64,000 nt of DNA from Pseudomonas flavescens (GTDB lineage: Bacteria; Pseudomonadota; Gammaproteobacteria; Pseudomonadales; Pseudomonadaceae). Numbering within the stretch: the stretch's first letter is position 1; every line of letters begins with the position of its first letter. The stretch covers positions 2,480,001 through 2,544,000 of the forward strand of contig NZ_JACBYV010000001.1 of the NCBI RefSeq assembly GCF_013408425.1, read 5' to 3'. This document shows, one piece after another, positions 42,516 through 50,592 of this stretch. The position numbers were made by a program, and so were the translations under genes. The notes beneath the pieces were generated by a model. The model worked only from the letters and a program-made list of their open reading frames with translations, did no database searches and was not told the DNA's origin.

Positions 42516-43720
42516 GCCTGGAAACGCTGAACCGCCGTTTGGAGGCTGCCAAGCCTTCGGCGACCTATAAAATCATCGACCGCGTTGCGGAACGTCGCGC
42601 TGAAGGGGCGAATATCATCTCGCTTTGTGCGGGTGAGCCTGACTTCGATACCCCGGAGCACATCCGTGCTGCGGCCATCACTGCGATCAACAATGGAAAT
42701 ACCCGCTACACCCAGGTGGCAGGCCTTCGCGCGCTGCGTGAAGCCATAGCCCGTAAGTACCAGTCCGAGAACGGTCTCGATGTAAGCTGGCAGGACACAC
42801 TAGTCTGCTGTGGAGGCAAGCAGGTCATCTTCAATGCCTTGGCCGCGACCCTCAATGAAGGCGACGAGGTGGTAATCCCCGCGCCATACTGGGTCAGCTA
42901 TCCAGAAATAGTTGAGTTGTGCAGCGGCGAGTCGCGGATCGTTACCTGTGGCGCCGAGTCGGGCTTCAAGCTCACGCCGCAAGCGTTGGCCAGAGCCATC
43001 GGGCCGAAGACTCGTTGGCTGATCCTGAATTCGCCGTCCAACCCCACGGGAGCTGTATATGATCGCGACGAGCTGAAAGCCCTGGCTGAGGTGTTGCTCG
43101 ATCATCCGCAAGTGATGATTTTGGCAGACGACATCTATGAGCACCTGATCTTCGACGGGCGTGATTTCATCACGCTCGCCCAAGTTGAGCCCCTACTGGC
43201 TGCACGGACGCTGACCATGAACGGCGTATCGAAGGCCTACGCCATGACTGGCTGGCGGATCGGGTTTGCCACTGGGCCTCGCTGGTTGCTCGAAGCGATG
43301 GAAAAGTTGCAGGGCCAGCAGACCTCGGGCGCCTGTTCCATCTCGCAGCATGCGGCAGTCGCTGCTCTGGACGGTTCGAAAGACTTCATCGCCCACAGCC
43401 GTGAAGTGTTCCAGCGGCGTCGAGATTTCATGGTCGAGCTACTCAACCAGGCGCAGGGCATCAGTTGCGAAGTTCCAGGCGGGGCCTTCTACGCCTTTGC
43501 CGATTGTTCCGGCCTGATCGGCAAGCGCTCGCCGGGCGGCAGTGATCTAGTTGACGACGAAGCGGTCGCTTTGGCACTACTTGAAGAGGCCAACGTGGCC
43601 GTCGTACAAGGTAGTGCGTTTGGACTTCCAGGCTACCTTCGTATTGCCTACGCTCTGGATGATGAGTCGCTGCGTGCGGCTTGCGGGGCAATTCACCGCT
43701 TCTGCAATGACGCAAGGTAG
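42512..43720 (+). CDS. Class I PLP-dependent aminotransferase (AspB-like)
   Basis: A 402-residue fold-type I aminotransferase. AGEPDFDTPEHIRAAA, NSPSNPTGAVYD, ADDIYEHLIFDG and the PLP lysine K241 in NGVSKAYAMTGWRIGFA all match the aspartate-aminotransferase subfamily Ib. The ATGA overlap with the third RraA-type gene makes it the last gene of the operon. It could convert an amino acid such as a 4-substituted glutamate to the 2-oxo acid used by the aldolases. Confidence 0.92.
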   Translation: MSLETLNRRLEAAKPSATYKIIDRVAERRAEGANIISLCAGEPDFDTPEHIRAAAITAINNGNTRYTQVAGLRALREAIARKYQSENGLDVSWQDTLVCCGGKQVIFNALAATLNEGDEVVIPAPYWVSYPEIVELCSGESRIVTCGAESGFKLTPQALARAIGPKTRWLILNSPSNPTGAVYDRDELKALAEVLLDHPQVMILADDIYEHLIFDGRDFITLAQVEPLLAARTLTMNGVSKAYAMTGWRIGFATGPRWLLEAMEKLQGQQTSGACSISQHAAVAALDGSKDFIAHSREVFQRRRDFMVELLNQAQGISCEVPGGAFYAFADCSGLIGKRSPGGSDLVDDEAVALALLEEANVAVVQGSAFGLPGYLRIAYALDDESLRAACGAIHRFCNDAR

Positions 43721-43851
43721 AGGCACCTCACGCTATGGCCGTCGTTCGGGATGGGTAGCGTCGGCCACGGCTGCCAACAGCAAATCGAATTGCGCTCGCT
43801 ATTAGCCACTGTCAGCTATGGATGGCGTTAACAGTCACCCGCGAACGTCTG

Positions 43852-43899
43852 CTATTGGCCGATAGCTGCCCGTCGTCACCGGCAGCAATCGGCCAGAAG
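43852..43899. repeat. Dispersed hairpin repeat, copy B
   Basis: A long imperfect palindrome: arm TATTGGCCGATAGCTGCC, spacer about 10 bp (CGTCGTCACC), arm GGCAGCAATCGGCCAGAA. Seventeen of the arm bases can pair. It lies in the 210-bp gap between the aminotransferase operon and the arsN remnant; no gene is present in that gap. Confidence 0.85.
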
Positions 43900-43930
43900 C
43901 AGTCATTGCCTCGCCTTAGGAGATAATGCG

Positions 43931-44482
43931 CTAATCGCAATTCGGCAGGTACCCAAGAAAGCGAATAGGCCCCAGGGGCGACACTGATCGGTCGCCCTGA
44001 TCAAGAAGCCAGTACCCCACGTCATGCCACGCACCATGCTTGTATCCCACCTGGGGGAATGTGCCGATATGCCGGGAACCTAGCCGCTCATGAAGCCCGA
44101 CGCTCCCTGCATTTGGCAGTGCAATTCCCGCATAGACGGAGCGGTAGCCCATCCCTTTGAGCATCGATAACAAGGTCGCGTACAGCCGCCGCCCCACCCC
44201 CTTCACGGCGCGCGTTTTCAGCGATGTACACCGTCACATCGACAGCCCAGCGGTATGCTGCTCGAGCACTGTGCTGGCTTGCGTAGGCATAGCCGATGAC
44301 AACTCCTTCTTGTTCAGCCACCAAGTAGGGATAGGTCTCAAGGGTCGCAAGTATCCGCCCCCGCATTTCCTCTACTGAAGGGGCACCTCTTCGAACGAGA
44401 TAGCAGTGACAAGCACCACAGGTTCACAGATTGCTTGGATTGCTTCGGCATCCGAATCGGATGCCTCCCTCACATTGATCAT
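43931..44482 (-). pseudogene. Frameshifted GNAT acetyltransferase, arsN1/PAT-like
   Basis: Intact homologues of the phosphinothricin/arsinothricin N-acetyltransferase family are about 170-180 residues. Here the family sequence is split over three frames: MINVREASDSDAEAIQ to AISFEEVP, then VEEMRGRILATLETYP to VYIAENARREG, then VGRRLYATLLSMLKG onward. The first break is a missing C in a C run near the junction EEVP/SVEEM (about 44378-44384), the second an extra G in a G run near 44197-44203. The position downstream of arsH suggests arsN1. Both breaks are in homopolymers, so sequencing error is possible. Confidence 0.85.
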
Positions 44483-44493
44483 GATCCGGCACC

Positions 44494-45195
44494 TCAGATG
44501 GAGCGTTGGTTAACGCGGGCAGATAGCTGTTCAGCCGATTCCTTGCGCTCGGAATAACGATCCAAGAGGAAGTCTTTCTGATCACGCAACAGAAGGGTGA
44601 ACCTCATCAGCTCTTCCATCACGTCGACCACGCGATCGTAGTAGGCAGATGGCTTCATTCGATCATCCTCGCCGAACTCCATGTAGGCCTTGGGCACCGA
44701 GGACTGATTAGGGATGGTGAACATCCTCATCCATCGACCCAGAACGCGCAGTTGGTTGACCACGTTGAACGACTGCGAGCCACCGCATACCTGCATAACC
44801 GCGAGTGTCTTGCCCTGGCTGGGCCTGACCGCACCCAGCGTGAGCGGAATCCAGTCGATCTGAGCCTTGAATACAGCGGACATGGCGCCGTGTCGCTCCG
44901 GTGAGCACCAGACCTGTCCCTCAGACCACAGTACAAGATTACGTAGCTCCTGAACTTTGGGGTGCTCAACCGGCGCGTCATCAGGCAGCGGAAGGCCCGA
45001 TGGATCGAAGATGTGGGTCTCTGCGCCAAAGTGCTGAAGCAGTCGCGCAGCTTCTTCGACCAACAGCCGGCTGAAACTGCGCTCACGGGTGGAGCCATGG
45101 AGCAATAGGATTCGCGGCTTGTGCTGGCTCGCTTCGATGCGTTTGGAGAATTGGCCTATCAGGGCGTGTTCGACGTTGGGGAGTTCAACGGTCAT
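44494..45195 (-). CDS. arsH: ArsH, NADPH-dependent FMN reductase / organoarsenical oxidase
   Basis: A 233-residue flavodoxin-like protein: [18 protein letters not shown] (FMN phosphate loop), [20 protein letters not shown] and [17 protein letters not shown], all ArsH-specific. ArsH oxidises trivalent organoarsenicals and reduces quinones. It lies 11 bp after arsC in the arsR-arsB-arsC-arsH operon, followed by the broken acetyltransferase. Length is normal. Confidence 0.95.
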   Translation of the reverse strand: MTVELPNVEHALIGQFSKRIEASQHKPRILLLHGSTRERSFSRLLVEEAARLLQHFGAETHIFDPSGLPLPDDAPVEHPKVQELRNLVLWSEGQVWCSPERHGAMSAVFKAQIDWIPLTLGAVRPSQGKTLAVMQVCGGSQSFNVVNQLRVLGRWMRMFTIPNQSSVPKAYMEFGEDDRMKPSAYYDRVVDVMEELMRFTLLLRDQKDFLLDRYSERKESAEQLSARVNQRSI

Positions 45196-45206
45196 AGATG
45201 GATTCC

Positions 45207-45677
45207 TCAGAGTTGGCCAATACGATCCAGCTCGCGCTTCAGCTCGTCACGGCTCAAGTCTTCAAACGGCAGTTCCAGGAATGCGCGACAACGCCGTTCA
45301 ATCTGCGCGAGCGTCGCATTGAAAGCAGCTGAAATCTCGGTTTCTTCGCCCTGCAGATCGGAAGGATCTTCCAGCCCCCAATGCGATTTGAGCGCCGGGC
45401 CGAAGTACACCGGGCATGCCTCACCAGCGGCCTTGTCGCAGACGGTAATTACGATATCAGGCGGGCTCGCCTCGAAAGCGTCGTTACCCTTGCTGCTCAA
45501 GCCTGCGGTAGAGATACCTGCCTCTTTCAGCGTTTGCAGACTGCGCGGCAACACTTGCCCCTTGGGAAAACTACCGGCACTCACAGCCTCGAATCCCTGG
45601 GGCGCGATGTGGTTGAACATCGCTTCAGAGAGGATGCTCCGGCAACTGTTGGCCGTGCACATGAATAGAACTCGCAT
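45207..45677 (-). CDS. arsC: Arsenate reductase ArsC, thioredoxin-coupled type
   Basis: A 156-residue low-molecular-weight phosphatase-type arsenate reductase. The P-loop CTANSCRS places catalytic Cys7 and Cys12, and the resolving pair is Cys80 and Cys88 in [17 protein letters not shown]. It reduces As(V) to As(III) for export by ArsB. I choose ATG 45677 ([11 protein letters not shown]), the family start. It lies 26 bp after arsB. Confidence 0.95.
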   Translation of the reverse strand: MRVLFMCTANSCRSILSEAMFNHIAPQGFEAVSAGSFPKGQVLPRSLQTLKEAGISTAGLSSKGNDAFEASPPDIVITVCDKAAGEACPVYFGPALKSHWGLEDPSDLQGEETEISAAFNATLAQIERRCRAFLELPFEDLSRDELKRELDRIGQL

Positions 45678-45703
45678 GCTAACTCCTACCGCCATTGGCG
45701 GGC

Positions 45704-46987
45704 TCAAAGGCTCAACCGCAGAGCGAGCGCAGAAAGGGTGATGAGCAGAACTGGGAAAGTGAGCAAGGCACCAACCTTGAAGTAGTAACCCCAGGTGATT
45801 CGGATACCTTTACGCTGAAGGACATGCAGCCACAGCAAGGTGGCCAAGCTACCGATGGGCGTAATCTTCGGGCCAAGATCGCAGCCGATCACGTTCGCGT
45901 AGATCATCGCCTCGCGTACTAAGCCCGAGGTGGCGCTCGCATTGATGGACAGCGCACCGATCAGTACGCTGGGCATGTTGTTCATGACCGATGACAGCAG
46001 GGCTGACAGCAGCCCGGTGCCGAGCGCTGCGGCCCAGACGCCATGCTCGCCAAGTCGGTTGAGTACGGCTGTGAGGTGGCTGGTGAGACCTGCATTACTC
46101 AGCCCGTAGACGACCAGGTACATGCCCAGCGAGAAGACCACGATTTGCCAAGGCGCCTCACGCAGTACCCGGCAAGTCGAGATCACATGTCCTTTGGATG
46201 CAACCGCAAACAGGATCGCTGCACATACAGCAGCGACTGCGCTGATTGGCACGCCTATCGGCTCCAGCGCAAATAGGCCGAGCAGCAGCAGCCCGAGCAC
46301 CCACCAGCCACAGATGAAGGTGCTGCGGTCTCGCACCGCGGATCGAGGATCTTTCAGATCGGCCAACGAGTAAGTGGCTGGCACCTCACGGCGGAAGTAC
46401 AGGAAAAGCACCAGCAGCGTCGATGCCACGCTGGCCACGGTGACCGGCACCATGACGGAGGCATATTCGGCAAAGCCCAGTTTGAAGAAGTCAGCAGAAA
46501 CGATGTTGACCAGATTGGAGACCACCAGCGGCATACTCGCGGTGTCTGCAATGAAGCCTGCAGCCATGACAAATGCCAGTGTGGCGCCCGCCGAGAAACG
46601 CAGTGCCACCAAAAGCGAAATGACGATGGGGGTGAGGATTAGCGCGGCACCGTCATTAGCGAATAACGCTGAAACCGCTGCTCCCAGCAACACTGTAAAT
46701 GCAAAGAGGCGCCGTCCGTTACCATTCGCCCAACGAGCAACGTGCAAGGCCGCCCACTCGAAGAAACCGGCCTCGTCCAGCAACAGGCTAATGATGATGA
46801 TCGCGATGAATGTTGCGGTCGCGTTCCATACCACCGCCCAGACAGTCGGGATGTCCTGAAACGATACCGCACCAACCAGCAGGGCCAGGGTGGCACCGAC
46901 AGTTGCGCTCCAGCCAACGCCTAAGCCGCGTGGCTGCCAGATGACCAGGATAAGGGTGAAGACAAATACAGCCGCTGCGACGACCAT
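45704..46987 (-). CDS. arsB: Arsenite efflux pump ArsB
   Basis: A 427-residue membrane protein with about 12 helices of the ArsB/NhaD type. It starts [20 protein letters not shown] and contains [16 protein letters not shown] and [16 protein letters not shown], hallmarks of ArsB. It extrudes arsenite by proton antiport. ATG 46987 is preferred over an in-frame TTG six codons upstream because homologues begin there. It is second in the ars operon, about 20 bp after arsR. Confidence 0.95.
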   Translation of the reverse strand: MVVAAAVFVFTLILVIWQPRGLGVGWSATVGATLALLVGAVSFQDIPTVWAVVWNATATFIAIIIISLLLDEAGFFEWAALHVARWANGNGRRLFAFTVLLGAAVSALFANDGAALILTPIVISLLVALRFSAGATLAFVMAAGFIADTASMPLVVSNLVNIVSADFFKLGFAEYASVMVPVTVASVASTLLVLFLYFRREVPATYSLADLKDPRSAVRDRSTFICGWWVLGLLLLGLFALEPIGVPISAVAAVCAAILFAVASKGHVISTCRVLREAPWQIVVFSLGMYLVVYGLSNAGLTSHLTAVLNRLGEHGVWAAALGTGLLSALLSSVMNNMPSVLIGALSINASATSGLVREAMIYANVIGCDLGPKITPIGSLATLLWLHVLQRKGIRITWGYYFKVGALLTFPVLLITLSALALRLSL

Positions 46988-47008
46988 CTCAAAGGCTCTC
47001 GGCAAAAA

Positions 47009-47356
47009 CTAGCAACAACTGGTGGCACGCTCGGGGCGTCCATTCATCTTGCTCAGGCGGGCCGTGCTGTCGCCCAGCCACGCAGCGTTGCCTTCTGACG
47101 TAATGCGAAGCACGTCTTTGAACCACTCTGGAAGGCTGGGATTAAGCCGGTAATACACCCACTGTCCCTGCCGGCGATCAAGCATCAGGCCGGCTGTCCG
47201 GAGCTGCGCCAAGTGACGGCTGATCTTGGACTGGTTGTCTTCCAGGGCGCACATCAACTCGCAGACACAGAGCTCTCCGTGCTCAGAGATTAGGAGGGTG
47301 GCACGAGCGCGGGTCTCGTCTGCCAGGCACTTGAAGGCTTCGGGTGGGGTCAGCAT
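47009..47356 (-). CDS. arsR: Arsenic-responsive repressor ArsR
   Basis: A 115-residue ArsR/SmtB winged-helix repressor: AFKCLADETRARATLLI, then the As(III)-binding segment ELCVCELMCAL (Cys30, Cys32, Cys36), then DNQSKISRHLAQLRTAGL. The tail ends ATSCC. ATG 47356 gives the usual family start. It is first in the operon, so the product represses its own promoter just upstream, releasing it on arsenite binding. Confidence 0.95.
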   Translation of the reverse strand: MLTPPEAFKCLADETRARATLLISEHGELCVCELMCALEDNQSKISRHLAQLRTAGLMLDRRQGQWVYYRLNPSLPEWFKDVLRITSEGNAAWLGDSTARLSKMNGRPERATSCC

Positions 47357-47789
47357 GGCGACTCGTATAAATGGAAAACCGAATATGCGGATATCCACAT
47401 GTTACATTGATCGCATTGCTAGTGCCATCAACGATTTTTTGAAGAGCACGCGTAACAGCCTGAAATGCTGTTTGATTGAGGTTCGCATGACCCCGAGATA
47501 TGATTCTGTTTATTGGCGTGTGCTGCGTGCGCCCGGGATTAGCCCCGTATACGGAGAACGATTAGTCGTTTTCCGTGAGGCTTTCCAGAGACATGCAGCA
47601 GTCCCAATTTTCATGGCAACGCCCCGCTTCTCTGAAGCTCCGCTGGGCACGCCCTGCCAACTCAACACTCCGCATTCCTACCGCTGACCAGCGTATTTCC
47701 TGGCCAGTGCTTCGCTGTGTCCGCCGTTTAACGGCCGCGTGCTCTGCGCGATACAGCGCCAGTTTTCATTCGCTAAAGGAGAACCCTTC
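47357..47789. other. Divergent upstream region of ars operon and nhaA
   Basis: 433 bp. Close to arsR an imperfect palindrome GAATATGCGGATATCC (around 47381-47396) is a candidate ArsR operator. I see no convincing protein or RNA gene in the rest. AAGGAG before the nhaA start lies at 47776-47781. Confidence 0.45.
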
Positions 47790-49055
47790 ATGACCCAATC
47801 GTCATCCCCCCTAAGGCAGTCCGCGCTCAAGCGCTTTCTGGCCAGCGAGGCAGCCGGTGGCGTACTGCTGATGATCGCAGCCGCAGCCGCCGTGATTGTT
47901 GCCAACAGTCCCTGGGCCAGCACCTACCTGCATCTTCTCCACGTTGAAACAGGCCCTACGCTCAGCGACAAGCTTGGCCCTATGACACTACACCTGTGGA
48001 TCAATGACGGCCTAATGGCCATCTTCTTCCTGCTGGTTGGCCTGGAAATCAAGCGCGAGCTGGTAGATGGGCGCCTATCTTCCTGGGAGCAGCGCCGATT
48101 ACCGGCGTTGCCAGCTCTGATGGGTATGGCAGTACCGGCAGTGATCTATCTGACGCTAACCCAGGGCGACCCTCTGTTGACTAATGGCTGGGCCATTCCT
48201 GCCGCTACCGACATCGCTTTCGCCATCGGCGCCCTGGCTCTACTAGGGCCCCATGCACCGCTATCCCTCAAGCTGATGCTGGTTTCCGTGGCCATCATTG
48301 ATGACATGGGCGCAGTGGCCATCATCGCAATCTTCTACACATCCTCAATCAACCTCATGGCGCTGCTCGCAGCAGCAGTGATCATCGGCGTTTTGTTCGT
48401 GCTCAATCGCATGCGAGTGATGGTGCTATGGCCGTATCTGATCGGCCTGGCCTTGCTTTGGTACGTGACGCTTCTCTCAGGAGTGCATGCCACCATTGCA
48501 GGCGTCGTGGGCGCGTTCCTGATTCCCTACATACCTACACCTGGAGAGCCGGACGCCGCTGACTCGCCCTTACACCGTTTGGAGCATGGCATCGCACCAT
48601 GGGTAGGCTTCTTAATCGTCCCCGCCTTCGGCTTCGTCAACGCAGGCGTCTCCTTCGCAGGCCTTTCCATGGCGGACGTCATCGCGCCGCTGCCGCTCGG
48701 CATCGCAGCAGGGCTGTTCATCGGCAAGCAACTAGGGGTGTTCGGCGGCGTGCTGCTGGCGGTGAAGTCAGGGCTGGCGGCCAAGCCGCGAGGCTGCACT
48801 TGGCTGCAGATCTATGCCATATCGATGCTCTGCGGGATTGGCTTCACCATGAGCCTCTTCATCAGCGGGCTAGCTTTCCCAGGCCACCCCGAGTTCGTCG
48901 AAGAATCCAAAATCGGCATCATGCTGGGCTCGCTGCTATCCGCCGCTGTGGCCTGCCTGATCTTGCGCTTTGCACCCAAAGCGCAAGATCAGTTGCAGGA
49001 GGAACAGCAGCAGAAAATTGAGATTCGCCAGGATGGGGACGTCCAGCGGATGTGA
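47790..49055 (+). CDS. nhaA: Na+/H+ antiporter NhaA
   Basis: A 421-residue inner-membrane antiporter: LASEAAGGVLLMIAAAAAV, LMAIFFLLVGLEIKREL, PAATDIAFAIGALALLG and VAIIDDMGAVAIIAIFY, the last with the paired aspartates (Asp163/Asp164 equivalents of E. coli) that bind Na+. The C-terminal tail is Gln/Glu-rich. It starts at ATG 47790 with AAGGAG upstream. A terminator follows. With Na+-NQR at the other end of the window the cell has both a Na+ pump and an antiporter. Confidence 0.95.
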   Translation: MTQSSSPLRQSALKRFLASEAAGGVLLMIAAAAAVIVANSPWASTYLHLLHVETGPTLSDKLGPMTLHLWINDGLMAIFFLLVGLEIKRELVDGRLSSWEQRRLPALPALMGMAVPAVIYLTLTQGDPLLTNGWAIPAATDIAFAIGALALLGPHAPLSLKLMLVSVAIIDDMGAVAIIAIFYTSSINLMALLAAAVIIGVLFVLNRMRVMVLWPYLIGLALLWYVTLLSGVHATIAGVVGAFLIPYIPTPGEPDAADSPLHRLEHGIAPWVGFLIVPAFGFVNAGVSFAGLSMADVIAPLPLGIAAGLFIGKQLGVFGGVLLAVKSGLAAKPRGCTWLQIYAISMLCGIGFTMSLFISGLAFPGHPEFVEESKIGIMLGSLLSAAVACLILRFAPKAQDQLQEEQQQKIEIRQDGDVQRM

Positions 49056-49065
49056 TCCCGCTGCC

Positions 49066-49095
49066 AAAAAGGCCTGTCGCAGACGGGCCTTTTTT
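49066..49095. terminator. Bidirectional terminator between nhaA and crcB
   Basis: AAAAAGGCCTGTC / GACGGGCCTTTTT with a short GCA loop: T-runs on both strands, placed between the convergent nhaA stop and crcB stop. Confidence 0.9.
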
Positions 49096-49103
49096 AGTGG
49101 GTT

Positions 49104-49481
49104 CTACGAAAGTTTGGTAGCGCCATAATAGCCGGCGAAGCTCATCAGCAACGAGCCCAGCACGTGTGTGGTTATGGTGACCGCCGCCCACCCTAAGCGC
49201 TCTTGCTGAAGCATGAACATCACTTCGGCAGAAAACGCGGAAAAAGTCGTCAGCCCACCACAGAACCCCGTGGTGATCAGCAACTTCCACGCTGGGTCAA
49301 GGTTCGGAAAGCGGCCAAAGAACGCCATCGCCATTCCGATGATGAATCCACCGATCAGGTTGACTAACAGGGTGCCCAGCGGGAGGTTCGGAAACAGATG
49401 GTTGAGCTTCATCGACAAAACCCAACGGCCAACACAGCCGAGAGATCCGCCAATGATGACGGCAAGCAGAGAGCTGTACAT
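49104..49481 (-). CDS. crcB: Fluoride channel CrcB/Fluc
   Basis: A 125-residue, four-helix dual-topology fluoride channel: LLAVIIGGSLGCVGRWVLS, PLGTLLVNLIGGFIIGMAM (with the conserved Asn), TTGFCGGLTTFSAFSAE. ATG 49481 is preferred over longer in-frame starts because those lie inside the riboswitch and GGAAAG sits five bases before the ATG. A fluoride riboswitch precedes it. Confidence 0.95.
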   Translation of the reverse strand: MYSSLLAVIIGGSLGCVGRWVLSMKLNHLFPNLPLGTLLVNLIGGFIIGMAMAFFGRFPNLDPAWKLLITTGFCGGLTTFSAFSAEVMFMLQQERLGWAAVTITTHVLGSLLMSFAGYYGATKLS

Positions 49482-49600
49482 AGAGGCTTTCCAGAAGAGG
49501 GGGTGATACTGGAAAGCGCGCAATAGCCTACGGCCCTTTCCAGGGTTCGTAGGCATCATTAGCCAGAGGCGGTTAAGGAGGAATGCCATCTCCTGAGCTA
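49482..49600 (-). promoter_or_regulatory. Fluoride riboswitch (crcB motif) with translational expression platform
   Basis: Minus-strand RNA 49597-49548 contains GGAGATGGCATTCCTCC, then TTAACCGCC, then CTAATGATGCCTACG, the conserved elements of the fluoride aptamer. Downstream, GCCTACG (49554-49548) can pair with CGTAGGC (49532-49526). CTTTCCAG (49516-49509) can pair either with CTGGAAAG (49544-49537) or with the CTGGAAAG that contains the ribosome-binding site (49494-49487). These alternatives suggest ligand-controlled release of the crcB ribosome-binding site. Confidence 0.92.
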
Positions 49601-49646
49601 GATCTTAATCTCAAATACACGCTAGATAAAGCGTCGCCAATGTCCA

Positions 49647-49694
49647 CTTTTGGCCGACAGCAGCCTGTCCCAGGTAGCAGCTACCAGCCAGAAG
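49647..49694. repeat. Dispersed hairpin repeat, copy C (degenerate)
   Basis: CTTTTGGCCGACAGCAGCC ... GGTAGCAGCTACCAGCCAGAAG, similar to the family but with several mismatches in the stem. It sits just upstream of the fluoride riboswitch on the plus strand. Confidence 0.55.
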
Positions 49695-49904
49695 CTGCCG
49701 GTATGAATCAGAAACAGCCCGCGAGCAGCAGGTTTTCAAACCTTCAAAAGCCTTATCTCCCTGTTCGACTCGACCACTTCCATTCTGCACCTCGCTCCGT
49801 AGCAGCCTGATCCAACACAGGCGCTCAACAACCGCCGCTACTGAGCCGACCACCCGCTTGCCCTCGAACATCTGCCACGCTAACCTGCGCACGTCGCTGC
49901 AAAT

Positions 49905-50136
49905 TCAGCGACCGGGTTTGGCGACCCGAACTTCAGTAGGCGCACAAGCGCCAGAGAGTCCATTGCAGGCGCTTTTTTTGTGCCCGCAGTGCTGCTTTAT
50001 GGTGGCCGTGCGTGGGAGACCTTCGGGTCTGCCGGGTGCCTACTGTCCCGGTTCGCCAACCTGCGCACGGCTGCCACCCATGATCGTTTGGCGACGGTTC
50101 GTGGCAGCTCTTATCGAACAGTAGGAGCACCAACCC
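49905..50136 (+). promoter_or_regulatory. Structured leader with attenuator-like hairpins
   Basis: Three stems can be drawn. CGGGT/ACCCG at 49913-49928. GCGCC at 49948-49952 can pair with GGCGC at 49939-49943 (loop ACAA) or with GGCGC at 49968-49972, the latter followed by TTTTTTT (49973-49979): a terminator/antiterminator choice. Then a long stem GGTGG-CCGTGCG (50001-50012) / CGCACGG-CTGCCACC (50064-50078) enclosing AGACC-TTCG-GGTCT (50017-50030). The leader precedes a short ORF and a small gene. Function unknown. Confidence 0.65.
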
Positions 50137-50214
50137 ATGAAGCACAAACACGCCCTAAATCCGTCCGCACGCCGCCGCGATGGTCACCAGAACGGAGGCC
50201 AGGGCCATGACTAA
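50137..50214 (+). CDS. 25-codon leader ORF
   Basis: ATG at 50137 has TAGGAG nine bases upstream. The frame reads MKHKHALNPSARRRDGHQNG and ends after a few more residues (TAA 50212-50214). It is rich in Arg, His and Lys and overlaps the next gene start (50207) by 8 bp, so it may couple translation. It may be a real leader peptide or only a ribosome-loading device. Confidence 0.5.
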   Translation: MKHKHALNPSARRRDGHQNGGQGHD

Positions 50215-50482
50215 CCTCCTCCCACTCTCCAGCAACCCAACCACGACAGCGGTAATGCTGATCGACAGCAATTGCTCGTACATGGATCTGCAGGAAAGCG
50301 TCGAACAGCGGCTTAGAGCGGTGCGCGGCCTGCTGCACAGTCTCGCCGCCATGAACATCACTCAGGCAGATGCCCTGGACGTGCAACACATAAGCGAAGC
50401 CGCTTACCTGCTTAGCGCGGATGCCTGGGATCTGGTCAGGGCGGCTCACAAGGCAGCGGTGCGGGAGGCGCGCAAGGGTTGA
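50207..50482 (+). CDS. Small protein of unknown function (DUF3077-like)
   Basis: A 91-residue soluble protein starting MTNLLPLSSNPTTTAVMLID, with GGAGG upstream. The middle, RLRAVRGLLHSLAAMNITQA and HISEAAYLLSADAWDLVRAA, is helical. It resembles small Pseudomonas proteins grouped as DUF3077, but I cannot verify this. It is preceded by a structured leader and overlaps a short leader ORF. No membrane segment or signal peptide. Confidence 0.6.
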   Translation: MTNLLPLSSNPTTTAVMLIDSNCSYMDLQESVEQRLRAVRGLLHSLAAMNITQADALDVQHISEAAYLLSADAWDLVRAAHKAAVREARKG

Positions 50483-50592
50483 AGATTGGGGCGGGGCACG
50501 GCAGCCATCTGCCCTGCCCGCTCCATGCTGGCGTCTCTCACTGCCAAGCATTCAGGCCGGCTGTGGCAGAGAAGAATTTTTCGCCTTTCTCG

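Noticed and set aside
47460..47687. Plus-strand frame in the ars-nhaA gap
   Set aside because: It overlaps the arsR region further upstream, has no ribosome-binding site and no recognisable motif.
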